Translations under genes and position numbers: made by a program
Notes under the pieces: model-generated
What the model saw: only the letters and a program-made list of their open reading frames with translations
Database searches by the model: none
What the model was told of the DNA's origin: nothing
Origin: Apium graveolens
Lineage: Eukaryota; Streptophyta; Magnoliopsida; Apiales; Apiaceae
Length of the DNA: 64,000 bases
Assembly (NCBI RefSeq): GCF_009905375.1
Contig: NC_133647.1
Coordinates: forward strand, 80,814,442 to 80,878,441
Reading direction: 5' to 3'
Shown: piece by piece, positions 32,291 through 43,948 of the stretch
How positions within the stretch are numbered: the stretch's first letter is position 1
How the letters are laid out: every line of letters begins with the position of its first letter

Positions 32291-32704
32291 TATAACATCC
32301 AAACTCATAACTGAATACATAAATCAAACCCAAAAATCCATCATAGATTAGTCAGAATAAGATACCAATTTGATACACACTATTTGTTAACTTTTATTTA
32401 TAAAGACCCTAAATACTCATAGTCTTATCGATTTGGGATATTACTAACACCCCTTTTATTGAATCGACGTATTTGTCGAGCCCACTAACACACATAAGAA
32501 ACTCAGGAAGTGTCTCTGCACTTCAGGCCGGGTATGGCTCTGATACCATTTATAACATCCAAACCCACCATCGAATGCATACTGGACCCAACAACCCATC
32601 ATAATTCAGTCCGAAAAAAGCTAGTAATTTGATACACATTAATTATTGACTTGTATCTATATAGGTCCATAATACTCTAATTTTTATCGATTTGGGATGT
32701 TACA
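32291..32704 (-). mobile_element. TRIM-like miniature LTR retrotransposon
   Basis: Two ~155-bp direct repeats (32291-32445 and 32551-32704) share the start TATAACATCCAAAC, a middle TTTGATACACA and the end TTATCGATTTGGGAT.TTA. Between them are only ~105 bp. Adjacent to the second repeat is GGCTCTGATACCA (32536-32548), the complement of a Met-tRNA primer site, which sets minus orientation. Short LTRs, a tiny non-coding interior and a primer site define TRIMs. The LTRs are diverged, so the copy is old. Its minus-strand start TGTAACATCCCAAATCG recalls Cassandra-type TRIMs, but I cannot confirm a 5S rRNA-like segment. Confidence 0.72.
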
Positions 32705-33330
32705 TGACATCTTTGTAATTTTTAAAGATACAAGGGTTAAAAGGTAACTTCATAACCATTTGATAGACTTTCTTTGCACTTAAATTTTGATTTATTTCTT
32801 CTTATATTTTTAATTGTGATTAAATTTTTAGTTTAAATATTTGTTACAAATTTGTTTTATTAGCTATTTACAATAAATAATTTCATATTTTATAAAAAAT
32901 TGATTTTTAACTTATAAATATAATTAAAAAGTCAGTATAATTACATTCCATTAAAAAAACTCAACTCAATTTTACCTATACCAATCTTTTTCTTCTTCAA
33001 AAAGATTTATACCAAATTTAAAATTATATATCTTAATTAATAGTAAAATTATTGATTTAATCACTCGAAATATAAAATGACTTCAACACTTATATATTTT
33101 TTTTATATACTTGAAATGATTCTATAATTAAATATTTTTAAAATTAAATTGTGCATGTAACCTAATAATCTATTCCTAATCAAGGTATTCATTAATAAAA
33201 TACAAAAAAAATTCACAAGATATTATACATTTTAATTATATGGTATAGGTGTGTACAGTCTTATTGCATTTGTATGTTAATCCAATTTTACGTTTTGATC
33301 CAATTTTTTATATGTTATCGTAATTTTAAC

Positions 33331-33335
<5 letters not shown>

Positions 33336-33374
<39 letters not shown>
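33336..33374. repeat. (AT)n microsatellite
   Basis: An uninterrupted alternating TA run of 39 bp. Confidence 0.97.
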
Positions 33375-33378
<4 letters not shown>

Positions 33379-33604
33379 TTATTTATGCATATAAAATATC
33401 TAATTATTTATGGAAGAAATAATATGTAGCCAAAAACTCAAATTTCATCTCGGTTAATCTGATTATAAAATATTTTCAACTCAAACAGCCTTAATTCACA
33501 CTATTTTATTTTCGAAAAAGAACTTATACATTCTCGGTCAATATGGTAGACGATGCAATCAATTATCATTATATACTTAATTAATATAATAAAATAAAGT
33601 GCAT

Positions 33605-33945
33605 TTTTAAAAAATACCCAAGGCTAAAAATATTTTTGCAAAAATACTGTCATTTTTTAAAAGAATTTGCAAATATACTTTTTAATTTGCAACAATACTA
33701 TTTTTTTCAATTTTTTTTGCAAAAAATAAGGTTTTTTGGCAACTAGAATCAACCGGATGCAAATTTTGACGAGTTTCTACAACTACATGCAATCTCAAAT
33801 CAACCAAAAAAACTTTATTTAACTAGTTGCATATCTGGTTTATTTTGGTTGATTCTGTAGTTTTGCAAAAAAAATCCAAAAGATAGTAAAATCGCAAAAA
33901 AAAAATTAAAAAGTTAGTATTTTTGATAAATTTCCTAAAATAAAT
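33605..33945. repeat. Foldback / MITE-like inverted repeat
   Basis: The left arm (with GCAAAAATACTGTCATTTTT and CTAGAATCAACC) and the right arm (with GGTTGATTCTGTAG and AGTTAGTATTTTTGA) are imperfect reverse complements around a centre near 33780-33800. No clear terminal motif or target duplication was found, so the family cannot be named. Confidence 0.5.
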
Positions 33946-34448
33946 CTCTATTATAAAAGACACTGATATAATTTTAGTCATTTTATAATATATTTTTTTA
34001 TCTACTTATTTTACGAGGAGGTGTTCGCAATTATGGTTAAATTTGAAAAAAGAATCGCTACATATATGGTTTTAAGGTACTTGTGCAGACAAATTTTATC
34101 CCTTACCAAATAAATTATAAAAGAGTAAACGGAAAATTAATAGAATGTAGAGTACTCGCGAATATTGATTATGAATTTTACTCATATTGAAACAGAATGT
34201 CTAGTTTAAGTGGCTGATAGTCTCACTTTTGAGTTTGAGGTGTTGATTCCGATACCCACCACCAATTAATATTTTTCTAAATTAAACTCTTAGTGGCGTT
34301 TTTGTAATTATTGAATAAATAAGGGTACACTAATAATTTTACAGCTATTAAGAAATTTTAGCCCTTATGTCCTCATTTAATATATATTAATAGATTAATA
34401 GACTAATAGATTAATAGATAGATTTTCGGTATTTTTTTACTTCCGATT

Positions 34449-34507
34449 ACACTATGGGAGATGGCCATGTCCGAAGTCGTTACCTTAACCGAATGGAGGG
34501 GGATGCC
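34449..34507 (+). pseudogene. Plastid 16S rRNA-like fragment
   Basis: About 59 bp matches the 3' part of plastid/bacterial-type 16S rRNA with a few changes: ACTATGGGAG, GAAGTCGTTACCTTAACC and GGAGGGGGATGCC occur in the correct order and spacing. It is followed at 34511-34534 by GTGGAGGTTCGAGTCCTCTT plus CAAG, which equals the 3' arm of plastid tRNA-Leu(CAA). Adjacent pieces from separate plastid locations suggest nuclear plastid DNA inserted as rejoined scraps. It is a non-functional fragment. Confidence 0.72.
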
Positions 34508-34630
34508 TCATGTGGAGGTTCGAGTCCTCTTCAAGCAATCAATTTCTTGAAAAAAACACCCGAGACCCAGGCTCGGGCGCCTTTCATTTTACTGGATTTT
34601 CCTTTTCTATTAATTGCTACGGATTGAATC

Positions 34631-35140
34631 TGATAAGGAGTAAAATAAATATTGATTGCGTAGTTAATATCGCATTAATTATACCATAATTAGGATGACA
34701 AATAAGCCCATTAGAAAGGGCCCAAAGCCCTGAAGTTTAATTAATTTCGTAATTAATTAATAAGGGATAAATCAGCTGATTAATAAAGTCCAAATGAGGA
34801 CACAATTCCTTGGAGATTGGCCTTCAAGAAATCCCATAGGATAAGGAATCAGTTTCCTACTTCCTAGGACTCCAAAGTCCGTTCTAATTCAGAGACTTGC
34901 CCACCAAGTCTCCCAACTCTAGTCCAATTCAAGGGCTCCCAACATCTATATAAGGGGTCTCACCCCACAAATCAGAACTATATATTTTGACTTGATCCTT
35001 GTCAAGCAACAAGGTATGTAGGCATCTTGTTAAGGCAGATCGAGTCACGAGACACAAGAGCAGTCAAATCAAGCCTCGAAGCTCACGAACCCTAGTAGTA
35101 AATACATCAATTAATATACCTTGGTTTTTTATCCATAACA
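34631..35140 (+). repeat. 5' LTR of gypsy-C
   Basis: 510 bp, TGATAAGGAG to TCCATAACA. The TATATAAGG box near 34947 is followed by GGTCTCACCCCACAAATCAG, shared with the other Tat LTRs here. Confidence 0.92.
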
Positions 35141-35160
35141 TTTGGCGCCGTCTGTGGGAA
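35141..35160 (+). other. Primer binding site of gypsy-C
   Basis: TTTGGCGCCGTCTGTGGGAA directly follows the LTR. TGGCGCCGTCTGTGGGAA is a primer-site sequence frequent in plant Ty3/gypsy elements of this type. Confidence 0.85.
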
Positions 35161-35174
35161 ACTTAACAACAACC

Positions 35175-36907
35175 GTGGTGAGAACACGGAGTGGAAACAG
35201 TGCCCCTAAAGGAACACCAGCTGGAACAACTCAAACGATTTCATCGACGGTGGAGATACCCCCACACTCGTCCTACGCCTCTACCCAAGGATGAACCCCG
35301 ATAGGGGAAACCGGGCCTCAGCCACAAGGGACGAATCCCCCGGCTCTACAAGGGACGAATCCCCCAGCTCCTCAAGGGACAAATTCCCAATTTCAGCAGC
35401 TACATGCACCTGTGAATCCTCGACCCTTTGGGCATGAGTATTCAGCTATTGTGACCACTAACCCCCTTATGGGATGCCCCTATACCCCGAGGTTGGAGGA
35501 AGTGGACATGCAAATCGGAGTGAAGCGTAGACGCCCCCTATATACGCGGTTTGGCTCCTATTCCGGAGGATCAAGAATTCTCTGGGCCTTACACTAAGAA
35601 AGACTGCGAATCTTCGGATGATGATGTGGCTCCAAGAAGGAGGTGTGCTGCTAAATAGCAGATGCCTGATGGTAATCAGCGTCCTAGGAGCACCTAAGAG
35701 ATGAATCCCCAAGAAGTGCAGGAGAGAATCAGGGCTCACGAGGTTGAGATCCAAAGGCTGAAGCGTGATCTGGAGGCACACCTCACCCCAAGACCCCAAC
35801 TACCTCCAAGAAGGATAAATCCTCCAATCATAGACCTGGATGGTCCGCTGCAAAGAAGGATTATTGTCCCAAGGGCTGATCCAAGTGATCTTTTGCCCCT
35901 AGGAGATCCAGATGATCCCACTCCACCATTCACTGAATAAATAATGAATACCCATATATCAAGGAAGTTTAAGATGCCCACCATCAAAGCTTATGATGGC
36001 ACTGGAGATCCTGCTAATCATGTTAGGACGTTTTTTAATGCACTGTTACTGCAACCCGTGAATGACGCTATTAAGTGTCGGGCCTTTCCTCAAACCCTAT
36101 CGGGAATGGCTCAAAGGTGGTACAGCTGTTTGCCTCCAAATTCAATTGGGTCCTTTAGAGACTTAAGTCAAGCTTTTATTAAGCAGTTCATCAGTGGAAG
36201 AGTGCATGAGAAGAGTTCAGCATCCCTCATGAGCATTGTGCAGGGTGCAAAAGAGTCATTGAGATCTGAATTGTTTCACTAAAGAGGCTTTGAAAGTCCC
36301 AGACCTTGATGATAAGGTAGCCATGATAACATTGCAGCAAGGAACTAGGGACGAGTTCTTCAAGATGTCATTAGCCAAGCGCCCCCCTGAAAGCATGTTG
36401 CAGTTCCAAGATAGGGCCGGGAAGTACATCAAAGTGGAGGAGAGCATGAGGAAGATGGTAGTAAATAACGAGCCTGCTGGTGGTAAGAAGCAAAAAACTG
36501 ATCTGGAATATATTGCTAAGGACAAGTATCCTAGAACTGAGCAAAGCAATGATTCAACCCTGAAAAAGGGAGGACCATGACAAAAGTTCACTGAATATGC
36601 TAAGTTGAACGCTCCTAAAAGTCAGATCTTGATGTTTGTTGGCCTAGGCCTCTGAAGGATGATCCTACCAAGCTAGATAAGAGCAAATATTGAAGATTTC
36701 ACAAGGATGTTGGTCATGACACCGATGAGTGTAGACAATTGAAGGATGAAATAGAGTTCCTCATTCGAAAAGGAAGGTTAAGCAAGTATACTGAAGATGG
36801 AGGAGATAGGAATAATAATGGAAGAAAGAATTTCGATGATCGTAGGAGGGATCAAGACGATCAGGGGCGAAATCCCCATCCCAGGGGACCAGTGATAAAT
36901 ACGATTT
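35175..36907 (+). pseudogene. gypsy-C gag
   Basis: Capsid/nucleocapsid precursor. The start codon position holds GTG where gypsy-B has ATG (VRTRSGN follows). A P/Q/T-rich leader precedes a capsid domain at 35944-36282 (GDPANHVRTFF, MAQRWYSCLPP, SFRDLSQAFIKQF), typical of Ty3/gypsy gag. After a frameshift near 36280 it continues (KVPDLDDKVAMITLQQG, 36290-36580). A zinc-knuckle-like KY*RFHKDVGHDTDECRQL at ~36686-36745 has a stop in place of the first Cys. Many stops are present, so it is inactive. Confidence 0.85.
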
Positions 36908-38990
36908 TTGGAGGACCAACGATTGCAGGCTCATCCAGAAACTCGAGGAAAGCCTATACTAGAGAAGTTATGCATATTTCCGCACGACGATCCTCTGGTC
37001 ATAACACCGATAATAGGGAACAGCCCAGTGAAGAGGGTCATTGTAGACAATGGTGCCTCGGTGGATATTTTGCTTCATGATACCTTTATAAGGATGGATT
37101 ACAATTATTCGCAATTAACCCCAACTGATATGTCGATATATAGATTTGCTGGAGTGGAATACCCCGTGAAAGGGATAATTAAGTTACCGATGACCATAGG
37201 TCAGGAACCAAGACAAGAAACACAGATGTTAAACTTTGTAGTGGTAAAGGCTGGATCAACTTACAATACAATCATGGGAAGAACGGGAATACATGCTTTC
37301 AAGGCAGTCCCTTCTTCTTACCATTCAGTGATGAAGTTTCCTACCCGGAATGGGATTGGAGAAGAGAGAGGAGATCAAAATATGGCAAGGAGTTGTTATG
37401 TGGCCTCCCTTAGGGCTGATGGAGTTGGGGGCCGGTTCTACCTATTGAAGATCTGGATATCCGTGAGAATGATGAGAAAAGAGGGAAGCCAATAAAAGAC
37501 TTGGTTCTGATTCCTTTGGCTCCAGAGGATCCTGAGAAAGTAACTTTCATTAGAGCGTCGCTAGAGGAGCTCCTAAGAGGGAAGTTGGTGAAGTTTTTAC
37601 AAGAGAATAGTGATGTATTTGCATGGTCAGCAGCTAATATGCATGGCATAGACCCGGAACTGATCACTCACAAGCTGAACGTAGATCCAAATCGGAAGAC
37701 TGTGAAATAAAAGAAAAGAAGTTTTGCTTCAGAGAGGCAGGAAGCTATTAAGCAAAAAGTAGAGAAACTCTTAGAGGCTGGTTTCATTGAAGAGATATAG
37801 TTTCTGGAGTGGTTGGCAAATCCTGTAATGGTAAAGAAGGCTAATGGAAAGTGGAGAATGTGTGTGGACTTCACTGATCTGAATGATGCATGCCCAAAGG
37901 ATTGTTTCCCGTTACCAAGGATAGATACATTGATAGATGCGACCGCTGGTCACGAGATACTGAGTTTTATGGATGGATTCAGTGGATACAATCAGATCAA
38001 GATGCATAAGGATGACATCCCAAAGGTATCATTCATCACTGACTTTGGTGTTTTTTATTATCTAGTTATGGCGGTTGGTCTAAAAAATACAGGAGCTACC
38101 TATCAGAGGTTGGTGAATAAAATTTTTAAGGATCTTATTGGAAAAACTATGGAAGTTTATGTTGATGACATGTTATTCAAGAGTCTGGTGAAGATCGACC
38201 ACATAGCCCATTTGAGGGAAGCTTTTGAGGTCCTGAGATATCACAAAATGATGCTAAATCCTGCAAAGTGTGCTTTCAAAGTTGGATCTAGAAAAAATTT
38301 GGGATTGATGGTCTCCAAGAGGGGAATCGAGGAAAATCCTGATAAGATAAAGGCAATTTTAGACATGGAGCCTCCAAAGACTGTCAAAAATATTCAAAAG
38401 CTCACTGGAAGGGTTGCTGCATTGGGGCGGTTTATCTGCAAATCTGGGGACAAGTGCTTGTCATTCTTCAAATTCTTAAAGAAGGTGAAAGATTTCATAT
38501 GGACTGAGGAAAGTCAGTAAGCGTTTGAGGGATTAAAGGAGTATACGGCTCAAGCCCCATTGTTGGCCAAACCAGCTCTGAATGAAGTTTTGTACTTATA
38601 TTTGGCCATTTCAGAAAATGCCTTGAGCGTTGTATTGGTTAAGGAGGAACTTAAAGTCCAGAAACCCATATATTATGTCAGTAAGATCCTGCACAGAGCT
38701 GAATTGAATTATTCAACTATTGAAAAGTTTGCTTTAACCCTGGTGATGGTTTCAAGGAAGTTGCGACCTTACTTCCAAGCTCATAACATTGAAGTGCTAA
38801 CGAATCAACCTTTGAGAAAAATTATCCACAGTCCTAAAGCTAGCGGAAGGCTGATTAAATGGGCTATTGAATTGGGAGAATTCGACATGAAGTATAAGCC
38901 ACGAACGGCGATAAAAGCCCAGGCTTTGGTTGACTTCATGGTTGAATGTACCATCCCCAACCAAGAAGTCGGGGGGCAGGAAAGTACTGA
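36908..38990 (+). pseudogene. gypsy-C protease, reverse transcriptase and RNase H
   Basis: The protease (VDNGASVDIL near 37043-37072, IMGRTGIH near 37275) is followed by a connecting region and RT: MVKKANGKWRMCVDFTDLN at 37828, DGFSGYNQI near 37972, and the catalytic YVDD at about 38158-38170. The first RNase H region follows (LYLAISENALSVVL, 38590 on; YYVSKILHRAELNYSTIEK). Stops at 37708, 37798 and 38518 break the frame. On the polyprotein these would copy RNA to DNA and remove RNA from the hybrid; this copy cannot. Confidence 0.88.
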
Positions 38991-39044
38991 ACCTCAGGGT
39001 ATGGAGAGGAAAGAGGATAATGAAGGAGAACAGAACAAGGAGAA

Positions 39045-39437
39045 GGAATATTGGGTTCTCTATTTTGATGGAGCATCAAAAACAAATTCGAGTGGAGCAG
39101 GGCTCGTTTTACAAAGCCCGGATGGTTCTTGATTGAATATGCCATGAAGTTAGACTTCCCAACCACAAATAATGAAGCTGAGTATGAAGCTCTAATAGCT
39201 AGCCTCAGCCTAGCAGGAACAATGAGGGTCAAGAACTTGAAAGTATGTGGGGATTCGAAGCTTGTCATATCCCAGGTCAAGGGAGAGTTTGAGGCAAGAG
39301 ATGAAACAATGGCTAGGTATGTCCGCCTAGTAAGGGCTGTGATGACTCAGTTCGATGAATGCCATATTGAGCACATTCCAAGGGAGGAAAATGCTAAGGC
39401 ATATGCGTTGTCTAAGTTCGCTTCATCAGAGATATAG
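39045..39437 (+). pseudogene. Second (archaeal-type) RNase H of gypsy-C
   Basis: YWVLYFDGASKTNSSGAG starts the domain (first acidic residue D in YFDGA), then NNEAEYEALIA (E), VCGDSKLVISQ (D), and the end IPREENAKAYALSKFASS, where the final catalytic D of the usual ADAL is Y here. A stop/frameshift occurs at about 39130. The presence of this extra RNase H after the normal one is a hallmark of Tat elements. Confidence 0.85.
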
Positions 39438-39439
39438 AA

Positions 39440-40756
39440 GAGCTCAGGAAGTGTGTACTTCCATATTTTGAAAATACGGAGCATTGATGTTAAGCTTGTA
39501 GCCCATATTGGGCTGGGGACATCATGGATAGATCCCATTAAGGCCCATATTCAAACTTGTTGGCTGCCAAATGATGTGACTGAAGCACAAAAATTGGTTG
39601 TTCGAGCGTTGAGATATTCCTGGATCGATGGGATTCTATACAAAAGATCTTATGTGGTTCCTTATTTAAGATGTCTCAGACCAGATGAGGCATGTTTGGC
39701 TCTTGAAAAAGTACACGAAGGTTTATATGGGAAACACTTAGGGGCAGAGCACTGGCACATAAGATAACCCGTTTAGGCTTTTATTGGCCAGAGATGATGG
39801 CCGACGCCAAAGATTATGTTAAGAGATGTGATCGATGTCAGAAACATGCTCATGTAGTAAGGCAACCTCCTGAAATGCTGACTTCTATAAACTCCCCAAT
39901 CCCTTTTGCTATGTGGGGAATGAATATTCTTGGACCTTTCCCGATGGCTACTGCACAAAGAAAATTCTTGATTGTGGCTATTGATTACTTTACCAAATGG
40001 ATTGAAGCTAAACCTTTAGCCAAGATCACCACCAAACAAGTTGCACAATTCCTGTGGGAAAATATCATGTGCAGATATGGAATTCCCTGTATCCTGGTTA
40101 CCGATAATGGAACAGAGTTCAATAATAAGGAGTTCAGGAAGTATTGTGAGGAGAATGAGATCGAGTTTCGGTTTACCTCCGTAGCTCATCCGTAAGCCAA
40201 TGGGAAAGCGGAAGTGGCAAATTGTATAATTCTAGATGGGATGAAAAAAAGGATCGAGAAATCCAGGAATAATTAAGTAGATGAAATACTCCCGATACTT
40301 TGGGCTTACCGGACTACTTGTAGAGTTATTACGGGAGAAACACCATTCATGCTAGCATATAGGGCAGAAGCAGTTGTTCCTGTGGAGATATCGCACTCGT
40401 CTCCTAGAATCCAAGCATACAATGCTGAGGAAAATGAAGAAGGGCAAAGGTTAGCCCTGGACTTGATAGATGAGGTACGAGATGCAGTGCATACAAAGAT
40501 CGTAGAATATCAGAAAAAGGCCTCCTTTTACTACAACCTAAGGGTCAAAGAAAGATTCTTTAAGCAAGGAGATTTGGTCATAAGGAAGGTGGAAGCTTCT
40601 GGAGTAGGACAAAAAGGAAAGCTCGTCCCGAATTGGGAAGGGCCATATAAGGTTAAGAGTGTTCAAGGGAGAGGAACTTATAAGTTGGAGACTATTGAAG
40701 GAGAAGAAATACCCCGGACTTGGCATGCTCAAAACCTAAAAGTTTACTCACGATAG
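39440..40756 (+). pseudogene. gypsy-C integrase
   Basis: A linker is followed by a zinc finger (KRCDRCQKHAH near 39820) and the core. The first catalytic Asp is replaced: GMNILGPF has AAT at 39923-39925 where gypsy-B has D. The second (TDNGTEF, ~40098) and the Glu (ANGKAEV, ~40200) are present. Stops occur at 40194 (TAA for Q) and 40275 (TAA). The C-terminal part from AYRAEAVVPVEI to TWHAQNLKVYSR is open (40349-40756). Confidence 0.88.
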
Positions 40757-41177
40757 TTTATACATACTATAGTTGTAACAAGGTTGAAAAGCACCTTGAA
40801 GTTTTGCTCGCTTAGGATTTCATATGTTATTAGACTATTATTTCAAATTCTAGTTCTACGAAGAATTATGTAAGGGATGGATCCCAAGAGTTTACAGTTA
40901 ATAAAGTTTCCATAAACTTATCCTAGAACTGGTTGGCTCATCGCATGAATGTTTGAGTTTACTCATCTATTCTGGTACAAGTACGAGCAAATATAAGGGA
41001 AAGCTACGAAAAGGCTAGCAAACTAACTCCCATAAGATGGTACAAGTACTTAGAAAAAATGGTAAAAAGCAAGCAAACAACTTAAAATAACATAAATAAT
41101 CCCTGAAGGGAAATAAGTTCAGAGTACAATTAGTTAAGATAAAAACAACAAACATAAAGTCTAAAAGACTAGAAATA
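40757..41177. other. Spacer between gypsy-C integrase and antisense gene
   Basis: A convergent intergenic stretch with no supported ORF, equivalent to 2820-3238. It probably holds the 3' ends of both transcripts. Confidence 0.6.
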
Positions 41178-43034
41178 CTACTCCTCCATATTGGATCCAT
41201 CCTTCCCCTGCTCCTTCTCAGTATCCTCCTTCTCAACATTAGCAGAAGGCTCGGCATCCTTTACAGGAGAAGATGAGGGAGAGGTAGTACTGGGATCGAG
41301 GATACATTCATCATTCCGGGGGGGGAGTTAAAGAGAGCATTCAGGCTGTCTTCAGTCACTGGCTGTTCAGGACTTATAAAGTCCTTGGGATCTATTAAGC
41401 CAGGGTGTTTCTCAAACACTGCCTTCACAGCTGCATCCCACCCTTGGGTAAACTGAAGAGGATAAAGACTCTCATAGGAATTTCCATGAGATTTTTAAAT
41501 TTCTCAGAATCCATTTAGTCATCAATGATGGTTTCTTTGTCACTCCGGAGCTTAACCAGCTCAATATGGGCCTTGAACAGCTCCTCCCCCTTTTAGCTTC
41601 TTCTCCAAAACCTCATCCCTCTCCTTCCACTTCTTCATCTCTCTCTCAAACTCATCTGAGTTCCCCTTCCAGGACCAAGCTTGATGAAGGGCCACCTGGA
41701 AGTAGGTGTTGTTCTGCACAAAGAAGTATGATTTAACATAGATCTATAAACAAAGAGAGAAGTTGAAATTAAAAGGTAAGACAAAAATGTTATCGTAGAT
41801 TGGGCCTGAGAACCTAGGAGCTCAATGGACTCAATGTCACTCCCCGTGACAATATCAGTGAAATTATGGGGAGTTATGGAGTGGTAAGACCAATCCTTAG
41901 CATGTTTGGTGGATCCCATCACCGTATCACTCCTCCTAAAGCCCCAGTTGGGCCTGAAAGAATGCACCTTCAAGGGGGGATCCATATCATCCCCTAGTTC
42001 CACCACCGGAGCATGAGGCCTAAGAAAGATAGGAGCATCAGGCTTGCTCCTGGGGTCCTTATTGAGCTTGGCCCTCTTCTGGCGGCCATATTCTCCCTCC
42101 TTAGGCCTATTAATGTTATTAATGGTCTCGCAAGCTGAAATGAAAAAGGAAGAAAAATATTAAAATCTGGAAATGATTGAGTTTCAATAAAGAGAAAGAA
42201 AAGAAAAAAACTGGTTTAGATTACCCCTATCACTGGCCTTAGAAAGGCCCACTTTCTTCAAAGAGAACTCCTCTAAGAGAGTCCATGTATCTGTTTTTCC
42301 ATCATCCGAAATGAGGGCTTGATAAGCAACCTCCTCCTCGTCAGTCAGCCTAATACTAGCAGAGCTGCCATCTACTACCTTGCAAAAGGGCCTACGAAAA
42401 AGGGTAGCCCAGTCGCCTCCAGCCCATGTTAACCTAACAAACTCGTCTCTCCACTTTGGGTTATTCTCGACAATGGAGTTACCATAAAAAATGTGGGAAA
42501 TTTTGGGCCTTTAACGTAATAAAACCCAGCCCGGTTGAGTTAAAGCACTGTTATAGAACTAATTTTGTTTCCTAAAAACGGCGACTGAAAGAGGGAATTT
42601 ATTCCTAAGACATAAAACCATAAAGCAAATAAAATTCCTCCATGTAGGAGGGAGCTGACATGGGTTTATTTACACATCTGCAAGCAAACATGGGATGAAT
42701 TCGTGGAAGGGGAACCTAAGACCCGCGGTTAAAGCTCCTCGATAAATAAAGATTGTATCCCGCTCCCAATTACATGTCCTATCCCCAAGGGCGGCTGGAG
42801 TAATTCTAAGGTTAGGGGGAGTCTGTACATGTTGTTAAAAGCTTCTATCCTACCATCTAGCTCGTGAAAAGTATTATCATGGTTGTAAGAATCTAAGTCA
42901 GATAAAGATGGATATTCATCCCCTCTAGTGTTTATCATGTTTATAAGAGAAGTATAAGGAGGGCGTATTTGAATGGCGGTACCTCTTTTTAAAGAATTCA
43001 TCTTGGCCAGCTTAGCAAGGTCGCGATCTGCCAT
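41178..43034 (-). pseudogene. Spliced antisense gene of Tat element (gypsy-C copy)
   Basis: Minus strand, same design as 25884-27728: the ATG is at 43034, exon 1 (MADRDLAKLAKMN) reaches to about 42230, exon 2 spans about 42130 to 41795 (VELGDDMDPPLKVHSFRPNW), exon 3 spans about 41715 to 41178 (WKERDEVLEKKL coiled coil; acidic tail ending NMEE). Introns fit GT-AG in matching places. Exon 2 here keeps the Gln codon that is TAA in gypsy-B, and exon 3 keeps the frame lost in gypsy-B. Other damage exists: the exon 1 frame stops after SLFIEEL near 42729, a TAA interrupts the middle of exon 1 near 42512, and TAG occurs in exon 3 near 41516. The protein family resembles 'putative gypsy type transposon'; the role is unknown. 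Confidence 0.73.
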
Positions 43035-43187
43035 TGATATTCTTGGGAAGAAGGCTTGAAACCCAGAAATAGGTTGAAGATGGTGGAGCTGCGGTGGAAA
43101 ACAACGCTGGAAATCGCCTTTCAAAGAGAAGAACTATAGAGATTTTTGAGAGGATTTGAGAAGTGGGAAGTGAAATGAGAATTCTCA

Positions 43188-43195
43188 CTTATATA
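43188..43195 (-). promoter_or_regulatory. TATA box of antisense gene (gypsy-C)
   Basis: TATATAAG on the minus strand, 154-161 bp before the ATG at 43034, followed by the conserved GTGAGAATTCTCA leader start. Confidence 0.68.
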
Positions 43196-43317
43196 ACCGA
43201 AAATTCAGGAATGTGAATCGACTAAAGCCCATAGAGGCAAGGCCCAATCTAAGAAAGCCAGCTAAAAAGGAAACTTCAGGGACATTCTAGAAACTGGAAA
43301 ATGGAACTGAAAGGTCA

Positions 43318-43948
43318 AAAATCGACCAGAATTTCAATTAAAGTAATCGATCAGAGTCCTGATCGATGGTGAATGAAACCCTAGTCGAATTTTCATTCGA
43401 TTAAAGCGGTAAAAATCTTTTAAGTTGATCAGAGTCCGGATCAAAAAAGGAAGAATTCTGATCGAATTTTCATTCGATTAGAGGGGTAAAAAATCACTTA
43501 ATTAGATCAGAGTCCTGGTCGAAAGGATAAAATTCTGATCGAATTTATGTTCGACTAGAGATATATAAATTTGCTTAATTCAATTAGAGTCCTGATCGAT
43601 AAAGAGAATAATTCTAATCGAATTTCAGAAAGACCACAGTGTCAAAAGCAAGTCCAAATCGATCAGAATCCTGATCGAATCGATCAGGATTCCTGGTCAA
43701 TTTTACCTTAAATCTCAGTGTCAAAAATACGTCTAAGTCGATCAGAATCCTGATCGAATCGATCAGGATTCCTGGTCGATTTTCCTTAGAACACAGCAAC
43801 AAGATCCAAGTTAATTCGATCAGGATCCTGATCGATTTCGATCAGGAATCCTGATCGAAATCTTGTCGACTAGAATGGAAAATAAGCTGCTAATTCGATC
43901 AGGATACTGATCGATTTCGATCAGAAATCCTGGTCGATTTAATTCAGA
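43318..43948. repeat. Near-palindromic GATCAGG array (gypsy-C)
   Basis: Same class of array as in gypsy-B but with different unit structure. Two ~93-bp units around 43630-43795 share ACAGTGTCAAAA and paired cores GATCAGAATCCTGATCGA. The perfect palindrome CGATCAGGATCCTGATCG is at 43817-43834. It is located upstream of the antisense TATA box. Confidence 0.88.

Larger units (their letters stand above)
32705..34448. other. AT-rich intergenic spacer with minor repeats
   Basis: No gene. It contains an (AT)n run, a foldback region around 33600-33945, and near 34200-34265 a tRNA-derived-SINE-like scrap (TTTAAGTGGCTGATAG ... ACCCACCACC). Otherwise I see nothing assignable. Confidence 0.5.

Noticed and set aside
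34511..34535. tRNA gene suggested by GGTTCGAGTCC B-box
   Set aside because: Only the T-arm/3' half matches tRNA-Leu(CAA); the 5' half is 16S rRNA-like sequence, so no cloverleaf can form.
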